From: Lunularia cruciata
Taxonomy: Eukaryota > Streptophyta > Marchantiopsida > Lunulariales > Lunulariaceae
DNA length: 64,000 nucleotides
Direction: 5' to 3'
NCBI GenBank assembly: GCA_948567375.1
Contig: OX419756.1
Location: 24,318,333-24,382,332, forward strand
A model generated the notes under the pieces. The model worked only from the letters and a program-made list of their open reading frames with translations, was not told where the DNA came from and did not search any database. Positions 25,405-34,588 of this stretch are shown in pieces; positions within the stretch are counted from its first letter, which is position 1, and each line of letters opens with the position of its first letter. Made by a program: the position numbers and the translations under genes.

Positions 25405-26470
25405 ATGTGAGCGTCCCCGCAAACATAGATCTCGGGTGTCTTAGAAACTTCCGAGTCTATGGTCCAATATCTCCAAACTCTCCACCCATTTACTCAAGTG
25501 GCAAAAGGATTACCTTCCAAGTAGACGAGCTGCATGGATCCGTTTTCGTAAAGATGAAGAACTTGATAGGGACCCATCCATCTCAAATGCAACTTTCCTG
25601 GAAAAAATATTCGGCAATTGTCATATAACAAAACCAAATCCCCTTCTTGTATAGTCACAGGCTTGATTCTCTTATCGTGCCTGACTTTCCTCTGTGCTTG
25701 TACTTCTTTTGTGGTTTGCATTGCATCGTCTCTTTTCTCTTCTAACCACATTAGTTGATGAATCCAAAGATCCTGAATTTCTTCCTCCAACATTCATTCT
25801 TCGCATAGAACCCGATATGTCAGAACTTCAAATTCAACTGGCAGTATGGGATGCAAGTCATATGTCAAGAAGTATGGAGTTTGTTTGGTTGTAATCTTCT
25901 TTGTCGTTCGATATGCCCACAATGCGGCTGGTAATTTTGTATCCCAGTCATAGGTATAATTGACAGTAGCCTTATTCAAAATTTTACAAAGTAACCCATT
26001 CGCTTTTTCCGTTAAGCCATTTGTTTTTGGGTTGTAAGGAATCGTCTTCCGATGTTTAATCTGAAAGTACTTGGTTAACGTCTCCATTACTGAGTTCAAA
26101 AAATGTGTGCCCCGGTCACTGACCAATTCCAGAGGACACCCATATCGGGAGATGATGTTTTAAAAGAAAAATTCCGCCATAGTTTCCGCATCATCTCTGC
26201 GAGTTGCTTCCGCTTTGACCATCTTGGTAGCATAGTCAGTGCAAACCAAAATGTAGCGCTTTCTTGTGACTCGGGTCACTGGTTGAATGGGGCCCACAAA
26301 ATCAATCTCCCATTTCTCAAATGGGGCCAAAGGCAAAATTGGTCTCAAAGGCCATTGAGAAGTAGTCGTCGGCTTCCTTGTTCTCTGACAAGCATCACAG
26401 CTTTGGATATGAGCATGTACATCTTTGTACATTGTAGGCCACTAATACCCTGCTGAAAGAATTTTCTTTA
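25405..26470 (-). pseudogene. pol: E2 integrase
   Basis: Minus-strand pieces 26160-26432, 25794-26126 and 25494-25793. The zinc finger ends in QSCDACQRTRK. The catalytic core has WEIDFVGPIQPV (first Asp), MVSDRGTHFLNSVM (second Asp) and NGLTEKANGLLCK (Glu). The tail has MGPYQVLHLYENGS. A TAA at 26159-26161 and a stop near 26443 interrupt an otherwise well-kept domain. It would insert the cDNA into the genome. Confidence 0.85.
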
Positions 26471-26479
26471 CAATATTCT

Positions 26480-28312
26480 TCAGAGCATAGTGTCCTCCGA
26501 TGCCTTGGAGTGTAAAGATTCAATTACTCCTCCTACTTCGTATGACTCCAAGCATTGCTGAAGTACTTTGTCTTTGCCCATCTTAAATAAAATGTTGTGT
26601 TTAAGCTGGTACAGCCCCATCTTCTTGAGAAAGACTGCCCGCTGTTCCGGGTCCATCCCCTCAAGACAATAAAGAGTATTCAGATAATTATATTCAGCTA
26701 CATACCTCGTACTTTGCATTGCTGATAAGTGATACAACTTTTTGTTAGGGAACCAATCGTCAATTTCCCACTCCTGGTCTTGAGTCTCTAACCTGGACAG
26801 GAAGTCCGCATTCGAATGCAAAGACCCCTTCCTTTCTTCTACAATATACATGAACTCTTGCAATAACAAGATCCATCTTGCAATTCGTCCCGATAAATCT
26901 GCCTTCTTGACCAAATGTTGCAATGCGTAATGGTCAACATAGAAGACAAACTCATACCCCAACAAATAATGACGAAATTTCTTGCAGGCATACACCATTC
27001 CGAGTGCTTCTCTTTCAGTCATCAAATAGCTCTTTTCAGAAATTGAAAGTTGTCGGTTGGCATAATACACCGGGTAGTCCTTCTTCTTCTCGTCCTTTTG
27101 ACTTAATATGACTCCGATGGCCATGGACAAAGAGTCCACATATACATGAAAAGGGACATCCCAATTTGGAGCCCTCATGATAGGTGCTTCAACCAGTTTC
27201 TTCTTCAACACCTGGAAAGCTTCTTCTTGATTTGCTTCCCACAGATAGTCTTCGGATTTCTTCAAAAGCTTTGTAAGTGGTGCAGCAAGCACTGCATAGT
27301 TGGACACGAAGCGTCTGTAATATCCGACATGTCCCAAGAAGGCTCTTAGCTCCCGGATGTTCTTTGGGGATTCCAAAGCTGCGATTATCTTAACCTTCTC
27401 AACATCGACTTCAATACCTCGGCTTGACACCCGATGCCCCAAAAGAATTCCCTCCTTCATTGCGAAGAAGCATTTCTCCGGGTGTAATGACAAGCCGGCA
27501 AAACAACACCTTTCAAACGTTTGGCAAAGGTTATCTAAATGTACATCACTTCGCCCAAACACACAAAAGTCATCAATAAAAACTTCCACAAATTTGCGCA
27601 GGAAATCTTTGAAGATTGAATTCATCATCTGCTGGAAAGTAGCGGGAGTATTACACAACCCAAAGGGCATTTGATTGTAAGCAAAAGTGCCCCAATCGGT
27701 CGTGAATGTTGTTTTATCCTTGTCTTCTTCTCGAATGGATCCTTGATTGTACCCTAAAAATCCATCGAGAAAACTATAACAAGGATGCCCAGCTACCTGA
27801 TCTAAGATTGTATCGATAAAAGGCAAGGGAAGATGATCATTCCTTGTAACTGCGTTCAACTTTCGGAAGTCTTGGCACACTTGGATCTTCCCTGTTTTCT
27901 TCTTTGGGACAATGACAATGGAGGAGACCCATTCACTGCTTAAGACAGGGAAGATGATTCCGGCCCCTAAGTACTTGTCAATTTCATCTTTTACCAAAAG
28001 CAAGTACTGTGGGTTCAGGCGGTATTGTCGCTGCCAAACCGGAACTGCACCTTCAACCAGATCAATCCGGTGTTCTCCAAATTCTTGTGGAATACCCGGC
28101 ATTTGATCAATCGACCAGGCGAATACATCCTGGAATTCTATAAACAGGGCAGTGTATCCTACCAACTCCTCCGAAGTAACTGTCTTTGAGATTTTTAAAA
28201 TTTTTCCTTCAATTAATAAGACATCTTGACAGTCATCGGGATTGATGACTCCTTCAACGTGGCTTACTCGGCTTAACCCGAGGCGAGCGGCCATCAAACC
28301 CCCTTCCTCCAA
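26480..28312 (-). CDS. pol: E2 pol segment: RT and RNase H, 610 codons open
   Basis: The longest intact E-family frame. Residues 1-105 are the linker (QDVFAWSIDQMPGIPQEFGE). Reverse transcriptase follows with DFRKLNAVTRNDHLPLPF, FLDGFLGYNQ, QMPFGLCNTPATFQ and the active site FIDDFCVFG near residue 250, then GHVGYYRRF. RNase H has YVDSLSMAIGVILSQ, MTEREALGMVYACKKF and YVDHYALQHL. The end enters the pre-integrase linker. The L(V/A)xDGxxGYNQ style and FIDD box place it in the Athila/Tat side of plant gypsy elements. The ATG at 28312 is not the natural start: the polyprotein continues upstream to 28604, broken at 28325. Confidence 0.85.
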   Translation of the reverse strand: MEEGGLMAARLGLSRVSHVEGVINPDDCQDVLLIEGKILKISKTVTSEELVGYTALFIEFQDVFAWSIDQMPGIPQEFGEHRIDLVEGAVPVWQRQYRLNPQYLLLVKDEIDKYLGAGIIFPVLSSEWVSSIVIVPKKKTGKIQVCQDFRKLNAVTRNDHLPLPFIDTILDQVAGHPCYSFLDGFLGYNQGSIREEDKDKTTFTTDWGTFAYNQMPFGLCNTPATFQQMMNSIFKDFLRKFVEVFIDDFCVFGRSDVHLDNLCQTFERCCFAGLSLHPEKCFFAMKEGILLGHRVSSRGIEVDVEKVKIIAALESPKNIRELRAFLGHVGYYRRFVSNYAVLAAPLTKLLKKSEDYLWEANQEEAFQVLKKKLVEAPIMRAPNWDVPFHVYVDSLSMAIGVILSQKDEKKKDYPVYYANRQLSISEKSYLMTEREALGMVYACKKFRHYLLGYEFVFYVDHYALQHLVKKADLSGRIARWILLLQEFMYIVEERKGSLHSNADFLSRLETQDQEWEIDDWFPNKKLYHLSAMQSTRYVAEYNYLNTLYCLEGMDPEQRAVFLKKMGLYQLKHNILFKMGKDKVLQQCLESYEVGGVIESLHSKASEDTML

Positions 28313-28604
28313 GTTAGGTTCACCCTAGGCGAGGTCATATGGATCTTCATCTTCAACATCCACCTCGTAGCATTCCAAGTAATTAACTTGGACTTTGTCT
28401 TTGGATTTGTCTGAGGACAAAGACGATGAGTCTTTGGATTCATCCTCCTCTTCCGACAAACTTGTTTCCCCGAGATGGGGAACCTTTGTCCAACTCACAG
28501 TCACCAGCTTCTGATCTTCAGATGAAATGTCCTTGAATCTTAACTTCTGCTGATGCCAATCCACTACAACTTGGGCACTGTACAACCAGGGTCTGCTGAT
28601 CAAC
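28313..28604 (-). pseudogene. pol: E2 protease-RT linker, left of element D
   Basis: The minus strand reads RPWLYSAQVVVDWHQQKLRF and an acidic Ser/Asp stretch up to YEVDVEDEDPYDLA, matching E1 at 12600-12880. It ends abruptly at 28604, where D begins. The missing upstream residues (TKTGYPL) are found at 54000-54040, which proves the split. Confidence 0.85.
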
Positions 28605-28848
28605 AAAGTGTCACGCCATTTGTAGTTCCGCATCTAGATGCTCGGACACTGGAGTTCTAGTGATGGTAGTTAGAGTTATTCTAGCTGTTTCTCAGGGACT
28701 ACTTTCCGACGGTTAGATTTTGTGTTTGGGTTACTGACTTCATGGTGGGGCCCACCGTCACTTTGCACCGTTTGCACCGTCGAGTGTGCCGTCAGTGGGA
28801 CCATTAGGGTTTCAGGGCTAGCTCGAGTCCAGGGGTATAGTTTCGAAG

Positions 28849-28868
28849 GTGAGCTCCAGAGAGCTCAC
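28849..28868 (+). promoter_or_regulatory. Conserved hairpin in D-family LTR
   Basis: GTGAGCTC-CAGA-GAGCTCAC is a perfect 8-bp inverted repeat with a 4-base loop. It is kept in the 3' copy (about 53672-53691) and in D' (with a TCTG loop in reverse). It could be a palindromic protein-binding site or an RNA hairpin if transcribed. Confidence 0.4.
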
Positions 28869-29647
28869 TTCTTTGATGTTGAGCCTTCGAGTTCTTGGCT
28901 ATGCTGGACAGAGGCCGGCGAGCGTCTCTTGGATTCTCTATGCTTGAGTGGGTGTGGCTTGATTGTAATCAGTGCCCAGTTGTTGGCAGTTAATAGAGTG
29001 ACAGATCAAGTACTGATCTGAGTTGAGTTGAGTTGAGAGTGTTAAGCAATCTGATTACATCAGAGAAGTGAAGTCAGGGGGAAATCGGGTGCAAGAACGT
29101 TGAGTGTTGGTGGTATCTCCAAGCTCGGTGGATCGTGGTAGCTTGATTCAGGTTCTGGGTTTCCCTAGTGTGCAGAAGCTCATGTAGTTGATGCAAATTT
29201 GGCAGTTAGGCGGACGGTGTGCGGAAGCATTGGCCAAATTTTGAGCAAAGAAGGAGCAATTTTTGAGCAGTGTTGTGATTTTGAGCTCAGGAGGTGAAGG
29301 CAGGACCAATTTGCTGTGAGTTGGGCTCAGAAAGTGAAATTGAAGGTGGAGTTGGAAAGCTCTTCTCATGAAATTGTGATTTGGAAAAACCCGTTTTGTC
29401 AATTTGGCTCGAGTGGAAAGTTAGCGGGGGATTTGGCGGACATCCATCTTTAGGGTTTACATCAGATTTTACGTCAGATTTACATCAGATTTTGGGCCGA
29501 GGCTTCGAGGCATAGGGCTGTGGGCTATGAGAGGCTACAAAGGCCTAGAAGGGCCAGAAGGGCTAGCAAGCCAGCTTGCTAGCGTGAGGCTAGCTAGTTT
29601 AGTGTAGATCTTGGTCATTGGTTGGCAAAATCTGCCTTTCTTGCTAG

Positions 29648-29738
29648 ATTGTGCGCAACAGGGTTTGACCCCTAGATCTCTTGTTCCTAGATTGGTGCCC
29701 TAGCCAACTGGTCCACCCTCACTTGTTGTCATAGTGAC
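29648..29738 (-). other. tRNA-like block, antisense in the D LTR
   Basis: The minus strand reads GTGAGGGTGGACCAGTTGGC (an A-box-like TGGACCAGTTGG) and, about 50 bases on, GGGTCAAACCC (B-box-like), ending in TGCGCAC. The same block is on the + strand of D' near 1165-1250. The arms are imperfect, so this is a tRNA-derived relic or an RNA polymerase III-type promoter, not a functional tRNA gene. Confidence 0.4.
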
Positions 29739-29856
29739 TGTGCCACTGTTATCTATACACATGTAGCTTTGGCTAGGAGAGGTAGTTTGATCCCATTCTT
29801 GGTGATCCTCGTAGCTTAGGACTTAGATACGAACTACTCTTATGTCAAATGCCAAA

Positions 29857-29869
29857 TGGTGGCAGAGTC
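29857..29869 (+). other. Primer binding site of D
   Basis: TGGTGGCAGAGTC two bases after the LTR end, identical to that of D' and similar to the initiator-tRNA-Met site TGGTATCAGAGC. Confidence 0.6.
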
Positions 29870-30325
29870 AGTCCCGTGTTATGTTATGAGATGGAGGGTT
29901 TTTGTTTAGATTTCTTGTGATTGGATCCCCTCCATTCTCTGCTTCCTGTTTGTGCACCACGTTTGTGTGAGGTGCCCTGACTTTTGAGCGTTGGTGCTCT
30001 GGTGTGCTCTCGGTGGTGAGGCTGGAGTGATGACCAGTCAGACTACCTTTGTTTCTCTTCGGTGAGGCAGGAAGTGATGACCTACAGACCATGAGAGTGC
30101 ATGTTAGGATGGCAGGTTACAGGTTGCCCTTCCCCTAGTGTAGTTATCTCGGTAGAGTTACATTAGTGGGTGGTGTTTAGTTGGTGTTGGCACGTGGTGG
30201 TGTTGGCACTTGGTGGGGTACTTGCGGTTGCAACTTACGGTTGCAGTTGGTGGTTCGGGTTTGCTGTTGCAGTTACGTGGTCACGACGGAGTTCTTTGGA
30301 GATTCTAGAGTTAGCCCTGCAGTAC
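29870..30325 (+). other. Leader of D up to the A1 insertion
   Basis: 456 bp between the PBS and A1, matching D' in reverse (about 610-1028). It contains GT/TG-rich coding-like sequence (GGTACTTGCGGTTGCA) corresponding to the MGYLRLQ start proposed in D'. No convincing gene of its own is seen. Confidence 0.5.
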
Positions 30326-31006
30326 TGTAACACCCATTTGTGCATGTGTGTGGTATTGTGATATTTAGCTTGGTATTACAAGTACTTAAGAGATATTATT
30401 TATATAGAGAGATAAAGGATGGTTCTATATTAGTCATGGTTAGCTAAAGTTAGTCATAGCTAAGATAGATGGGACCTTACTTTAGAGGATGTAGAAAAGA
30501 TGAGCACCACTATTTTGGATTTTAGTGTGTTGACTTGGTGTTATTCCTAGGTGTTTGGCTTTGGGGAAAGAGTTGAGAACTCTTGGGCCCGCAAGCCTTT
30601 TTGTTTTGGATTCTTCTTTAGTCCAAGGATAGCCCATGTGAAGGAATCCTTGCTTTAGTGGTTGGGTCAAGATAAGGGGAATATGCCCATGTGAATGGAT
30701 ATTCCTTCCTACTTTTTGACTTTACTTGACTTTTAGTCTAGTAACTTGAGTTACTATGGTAATTAGTAACTTTGGTACGTAACTATTTCACAAGTATATA
30801 AACAAGGGGTGAGGAGGTACTCATCATCCTTTCATTTGCAACTATCTCTCTCTCATTGAGTTCTCTAGTGAGCAATGTCTTGAGTCTTGGAGTGTTAGCC
30901 TTGGAGGAGTATGATGGAGTTGGGGTTCCTTGCCTTCTTAGTCCATGGTGCGCTACCATAATAGCCATCAGAGGTTCATCCTGAGTGAGAGACAGGCCGG
31001 CTCACA
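30326..31006 (+). repeat. 5' LTR of A1
   Basis: 681 bp, TGTAACACCC to GGCTCACA. TATA box TATATAAA at 30795-30802. The same LTR appears eight times in this window counting A1, A2, F and partial matches in ORF fragments; the full-length ones are at 3031, 30326, 37459, 42705, 49825 and 62176. Confidence 0.95.
30795..30802 (+). promoter_or_regulatory. TATA box of A-family LTR
   Basis: TATATAAA in the context CAAGTATATAAACAAGG. It is conserved in the A1 3' LTR (37926-37933), both A2 LTRs (reverse, 42909-42916 and 50029-50036) and F (reverse, 3234-3241). Genomic transcripts should start about 30 bp downstream. Confidence 0.65.
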
Positions 31007-31010
31007 TTTT

Positions 31011-31027
31011 TGGTTCCGTTGCCGGGA
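31011..31027 (+). other. Primer binding site of A1
   Basis: TGGTTCCGTTGCCGGGA starts four bases after the LTR. It resembles the tRNA-Asp-type site TGGCGCCGTTGCCGGGGA used by Athila/Tat elements. The reverse equivalent in A2 is at 49804-49820. Confidence 0.65.
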
Positions 31028-31047
31028 CCTCTCTAGAAGGCAAGATA

Positions 31048-31218
31048 ATGTTCCGCGTCCAATTCTACATTAGGCAGAAGGAGGCTATGAGAGCTCACTT
31101 GGAGAGAACATTAGGAGAGGAGAGGGCTGAACTTATGTTAGAGAACCAAGATCCATTTGTATACCCTATAGTTCATTATGATGTCTTTGAGGTGATTTTG
31201 TACATCTTGTACACATGA
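31048..31218 (+). CDS. Small leader ORF of A1 (56 aa)
   Basis: ATG at 31048, 20 bases after the PBS, open for 56 codons (MFRVQFYIRQKEAMRAH... to VILYILYT). A2 keeps it at 49783-49613 with two amino-acid changes (EER to EEK, PIVHY to PVVHY). Conservation fits coding, though the copies are so young that little drift is expected. No known domain. It may be a short upstream frame or the remains of a longer gag N-terminus. Confidence 0.4.
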   Translation: MFRVQFYIRQKEAMRAHLERTLGEERAELMLENQDPFVYPIVHYDVFEVILYILYT

Positions 31219-31640
31219 GAGGAATTGGAGAGATTGTGTGAGGTGGATTGCAGATTTTGGGGATTAAGGTGATTTTGGGCAAAATCTCAAGTTTGAGATC
31301 TGGACTTGAGATTTCTACACATGATAGCTTGGGTTATCTTTCAGTTAGCACACTTGAAATTATTGAGAGAGCTTCTATGCGCACTGGGCTAGAAGTTTTG
31401 AAAGTTGATAGGGTAAAGTGCTCCCGCAACTGCATGCTCTTTGGAAAATTGTACAGAGTCTGCCATTTCTTCAATTTTCAGTTTATTGTCTTGAAAATTT
31501 CCAAGAGAATTTCCAAATTTCCAATTAGTTTATTGTATCCTACCTGCTGCCACAAAAATTAGGGAGAGATCGTTTTTGCGCAGGGCGTTATGAGTTTTTG
31601 AAGTGAGGGGGGTGGTTTTCAGACCAAATCTGAAATATGG
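31219..31640 (+). other. A1 leader with degenerate coding-like sequence
   Basis: A frame of about 100 codons (31248-31562; ISTHDSLGYLSVSTLEIIERA) is open here and mostly open in A2 (49593-49351). No domain is recognised. It is probably untranslated leader or a decayed ancestral ORF. Confidence 0.35.
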
Positions 31641-32353
31641 GTGCTAAATAGAAAGGTGTCTAGGCCAAATGGCTCGATGAAAAGATTTGAAATTTTGCAA
31701 GGGGGACGCCCTGGAGTTGTGATCAAGTGTGGAAAATTTCAGAGGACTGTGAATTATTGGTTGGGAGATTTGAGTGACATTGTGAGGAAGGGTCAATTCT
31801 GCAGAGTGGAGATCTCATGCATGAGAAGTTTGAGATCAACAAAAAGCATGTTTGAGTGTTTAGATTCATCTTGGGGAACATGGAGTGTCATCAAGAGTGG
31901 AAATTGAGATTATGCAAGGTTCCCCAAGGGTTTGAGGTGATTGTAGGGGTGGATTTGAGGAAAAGAGAGTTTACAATAGAATTTGAAGAGAGTGTTAAGA
32001 GGATTCAAAAACCTACACCACTTGGAGGAAAGAGTGAGTCTAAGTGCTTTCTATGTGGAGAGAAGGGACATAAAGCAAGTTCATGTCCATTGACCTTTGA
32101 GAGCAAGAGATTGAGGGAAAGGAGAGGCTTACTTGACTTGGGTTTGCATGTTGGACCTTCTTCACCAAGATTGGGAGGGAGAAGATCTAAGACCAAGGAG
32201 TTGTGTGAGGTTTGTGGAGTTGAAGGACTTCCAAAAGGACATGAGTGTAGTGGAGTAAAAGCACTTTTGGAAACTTTGGTGAAGGATCTTGGAGAGAGTC
32301 TAAGTACAGCTACAAAAATACTACCACCTTCATCAGCTAGTTCTCAAGATTAG
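31641..32353 (+). CDS. A1 upstream ORFs: overlapping frames ending in a CCHC knuckle protein
   Basis: Two frames overlap. The first, 31641-31907, contains GRPGVVIKCGKFQRTVNYWL and CRVEISCMRSLRSTKSM. The second, 31856-32353 (165 codons), contains WKLRLCKVPQGFEVIVGVDL, the zinc knuckle CFLCGEKGHKASSC, a basic region and the pair CEVCGVEGLPKGHEC. A2 has both in the same arrangement (49126-48938 and 48989-48492), so the overlap is ancestral to both copies. The two may be one protein joined by frameshifting, or two proteins. The style recalls plant zinc-knuckle (DUF4283-like) proteins. It is distinct from the gag ORF downstream, which has its own knuckle. Confidence 0.6.
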
Positions 32354-32511
32354 TGATGGAAATAATCTTTCAACTTATGGATAAACTATCCATGAGAGTT
32401 AGATTAGTATGCACTCTAGGATTTGATGTTGCTATAGAAATCTTGGAGCAACCTGAACCTTTTGTGTTCCCTAGAGTGGATTATTCTCAGATGGTGTTAG
32501 TCATGTATATA

Positions 32512-32587
32512 CTCTATTAGTAATAGAGTGAGAGAAAAAAAAAGAGAAAAAAAAATTGAGAGAAAAGAAAGATAGTGAGGAGTTAAG
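32512..32587 (+). promoter_or_regulatory. Inverted repeat and purine-rich leader before A1 gag
   Basis: CTCTATTA-G-TAATAGAG (32512-32528) is a perfect inverted repeat. It is followed by about 55 bases of almost pure A/G ending at the gag ATG (32588). A2 keeps both (48258-48335, reverse). It may be a hairpin and A-rich leader that help ribosomes start at the second ORF, or a secondary polypurine primer; both are inference. Confidence 0.4.
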
Positions 32588-34588
32588 ATGGGGAAACTTC
32601 CGGTTTTCTTTGGCAAGGATGGAGAAGATGTGGAGGCCTTTGTGAGAGACTTCAAGAGAGCTTGCATAGGAAACAATGAGAGGAGGAAGAATGAGTGGGC
32701 CTCATTATTACCAGATTTCTTTGAGGATGCAGCACTTACATGGTATGAGTCAGAATACCAAAAGAGAGAGAGGAGAGAGGGGGAAGAGGAGTCTTGGGAG
32801 ACTTTGACTTCAGCACTCATTGAGAACTTTCTTCTTGATGAGATTTATGAGAGATTGATGAGTGAGGTTACATTTCTCAAGCAAGGAGATGGAGAGAAAG
32901 TGAGGGTCTATGTGGAAAGAGTGGAAAAGTTGGAGTCCAGATTTCGCATAGTGTTGAGGAAGGGTGGGGATGATGTGGAGACTACAATGATTGGCATAGG
33001 GGCCATGCTCACCAAGAATTTTGTGGGAGGATTAAGACCACAAATTAGAAGCAAGGTGAGATATGAGAAACCTTCTTCCAAGGTTGAAGCTATCAAGATT
33101 GCAATTTGTATGGAGGAGAGTTTGGAAGGGGATGAGAGTGATTTGGTGGTGAAGGAGGTTGTGCATCCTCGTCAAGGCTACAAGTATGGTGGAACTTCTG
33201 ATACTTTGGTGACAAGGGTTGCACCACAAGTAGTAGTTGCTCCAGTTCTTGCACCTCCACCAAAAGATCCACTCCAAACCATCACAGAACAACTTGCGGA
33301 TCTCAAGATCAATGTGGTGCAACTATGGGAGAAGAGAGAGGTGGATCAGAATGTAGGGAGAGGGCCTAGGAGTTATGGAAACTATCCATATAGAGGAGGC
33401 CAACCAGCCAACAATTTCAATGATAGAAATTGTTTTGGTTGTGGAGGAAGAGGCCATATCCAAAGGAATTGCCCAAATTCCACTTACCATGGAGGAAGGG
33501 GTTATGAGGGAGCCAATAGAGGGAAAGAGGGAGGTAGTGAAACCCAAGTGGCTCCTAATCCCAACAAAGGTAAGGGGATAGCATCCATAGATGTGGTTGA
33601 GAGCAAGTATGAGAAGGGAGAGTGCTCAAACTCCAAGGGTCTTAATTTGGAGCTTTTGGCACAAGAGAAGAAGAGAGCTCGTTTTGCAAAGGATGTTCAC
33701 TTTTCTCAAGGATTTACTTCAAGCAAGGTTACTCCTATGTCTACTAGGAGCACTCGCACCTCAACACCATCAACAACAAAGACTCCAAGGAAGAAGTTGG
33801 GGATGGAGGACTTCTTGATCTCAAAGCAACAATGGAACTTCAATGTGTTGGAGGATGTTGGTAGTCACAAGGCTAACATCACAGTGGGCCAATTAATTGC
33901 TTTGAACCCTACCTTGAGAAAGGAGCTTAGAGGTGGTTTGAGTTCTACAAGGAGCAAGAAGAAGAAGAAGGCAAAAGTTCCAATATCAATGGGGGTGGTG
34001 GATGCCAAGCCAGCACCATGGGAAGCTTGTGAATATGCCTCCAAGATTGATGTGAGAGTGAATGGTCACAACATCAAGGATGCATTGGTTGATGGAGGAT
34101 CAACAATGAATGCCATGTCAGAAAGGTTGATGAAGAAGTTGGGTATGATACCCTCAAGACCTTCAACATTTGTGGTGAGCATGGCAAACAAGCAACAAGT
34201 TCGACCAGTAGGGGTGATGGATAAGGTGGTAGTTTCAGTTATGGGAGTTCAAAATCTCATGACTTTCCAAGTCTTGAAGGATTCAAGCTATGACTTACTT
34301 CTTGGGAGGCCATGGTTGAGAGCAGCACGCACAATTGATCGATGGCACAAAGGGTACTTGAGGATTGGGCCATCAAACCATAGAGTCACTGTTCCTATGA
34401 CTAACACCACCAACACTTCACATTCAGATACACCATCTTCTGATTATTGGGAATCAGATTCTGAAGAAGGAGCTTCAGGTGTGGACACAAGCATGGAAGA
34501 GGAGACTTCCACGGAGGAGGATGAATCTGAATCTGATTCAGATGTGTATCTTTGTGTGCTTATTTTGCACCTAAGCCAGAGGTTTTGA
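32588..34588 (+). CDS. gag-pol: A1 gag and protease (666 codons)
   Basis: Residues 1-200 are a retrotransposon gag core (LPVFFGKDGEDVEAFVRDFK at the start, ALTWYESEYQ, FVGGLRPQIRSKVRYE). A zinc knuckle CFGCGGRGHIQRNC lies at residues 282-295. A Lys/Ser linker and the aspartic protease follow; its active site is DGGS at residue 502, in place of the usual DTG/DSG. LLLGRPWLRAA is the protease C-terminal motif. The end is acidic (TEEDESESDSD). The frame stops early through a 4-base loss near 34550 relative to A2; pol continues in another frame from 34552. ATG at 32588 is the same start as in A2. Confidence 0.85.
   Translation: MGKLPVFFGKDGEDVEAFVRDFKRACIGNNERRKNEWASLLPDFFEDAALTWYESEYQKRERREGEEESWETLTSALIENFLLDEIYERLMSEVTFLKQGDGEKVRVYVERVEKLESRFRIVLRKGGDDVETTMIGIGAMLTKNFVGGLRPQIRSKVRYEKPSSKVEAIKIAICMEESLEGDESDLVVKEVVHPRQGYKYGGTSDTLVTRVAPQVVVAPVLAPPPKDPLQTITEQLADLKINVVQLWEKREVDQNVGRGPRSYGNYPYRGGQPANNFNDRNCFGCGGRGHIQRNCPNSTYHGGRGYEGANRGKEGGSETQVAPNPNKGKGIASIDVVESKYEKGECSNSKGLNLELLAQEKKRARFAKDVHFSQGFTSSKVTPMSTRSTRTSTPSTTKTPRKKLGMEDFLISKQQWNFNVLEDVGSHKANITVGQLIALNPTLRKELRGGLSSTRSKKKKKAKVPISMGVVDAKPAPWEACEYASKIDVRVNGHNIKDALVDGGSTMNAMSERLMKKLGMIPSRPSTFVVSMANKQQVRPVGVMDKVVVSVMGVQNLMTFQVLKDSSYDLLLGRPWLRAARTIDRWHKGYLRIGPSNHRVTVPMTNTTNTSHSDTPSSDYWESDSEEGASGVDTSMEEETSTEEDESESDSDVYLCVLILHLSQRF

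Larger units (their letters stand above)
28609..29854 (+). repeat. 5' LTR of D
   Basis: 1246 bp from TGTCACGCC to AAATGCCA. It matches D' (2402-1044) and, for its first 446 bp only, the 3' copy at 53434. D' supports both ends. Confidence 0.82.

Noticed and set aside
29648-29738. A functional tRNA gene
   Set aside because: A- and B-box-like strings are present, but acceptor and anticodon arms do not pair well. Kept only as tRNA-like.
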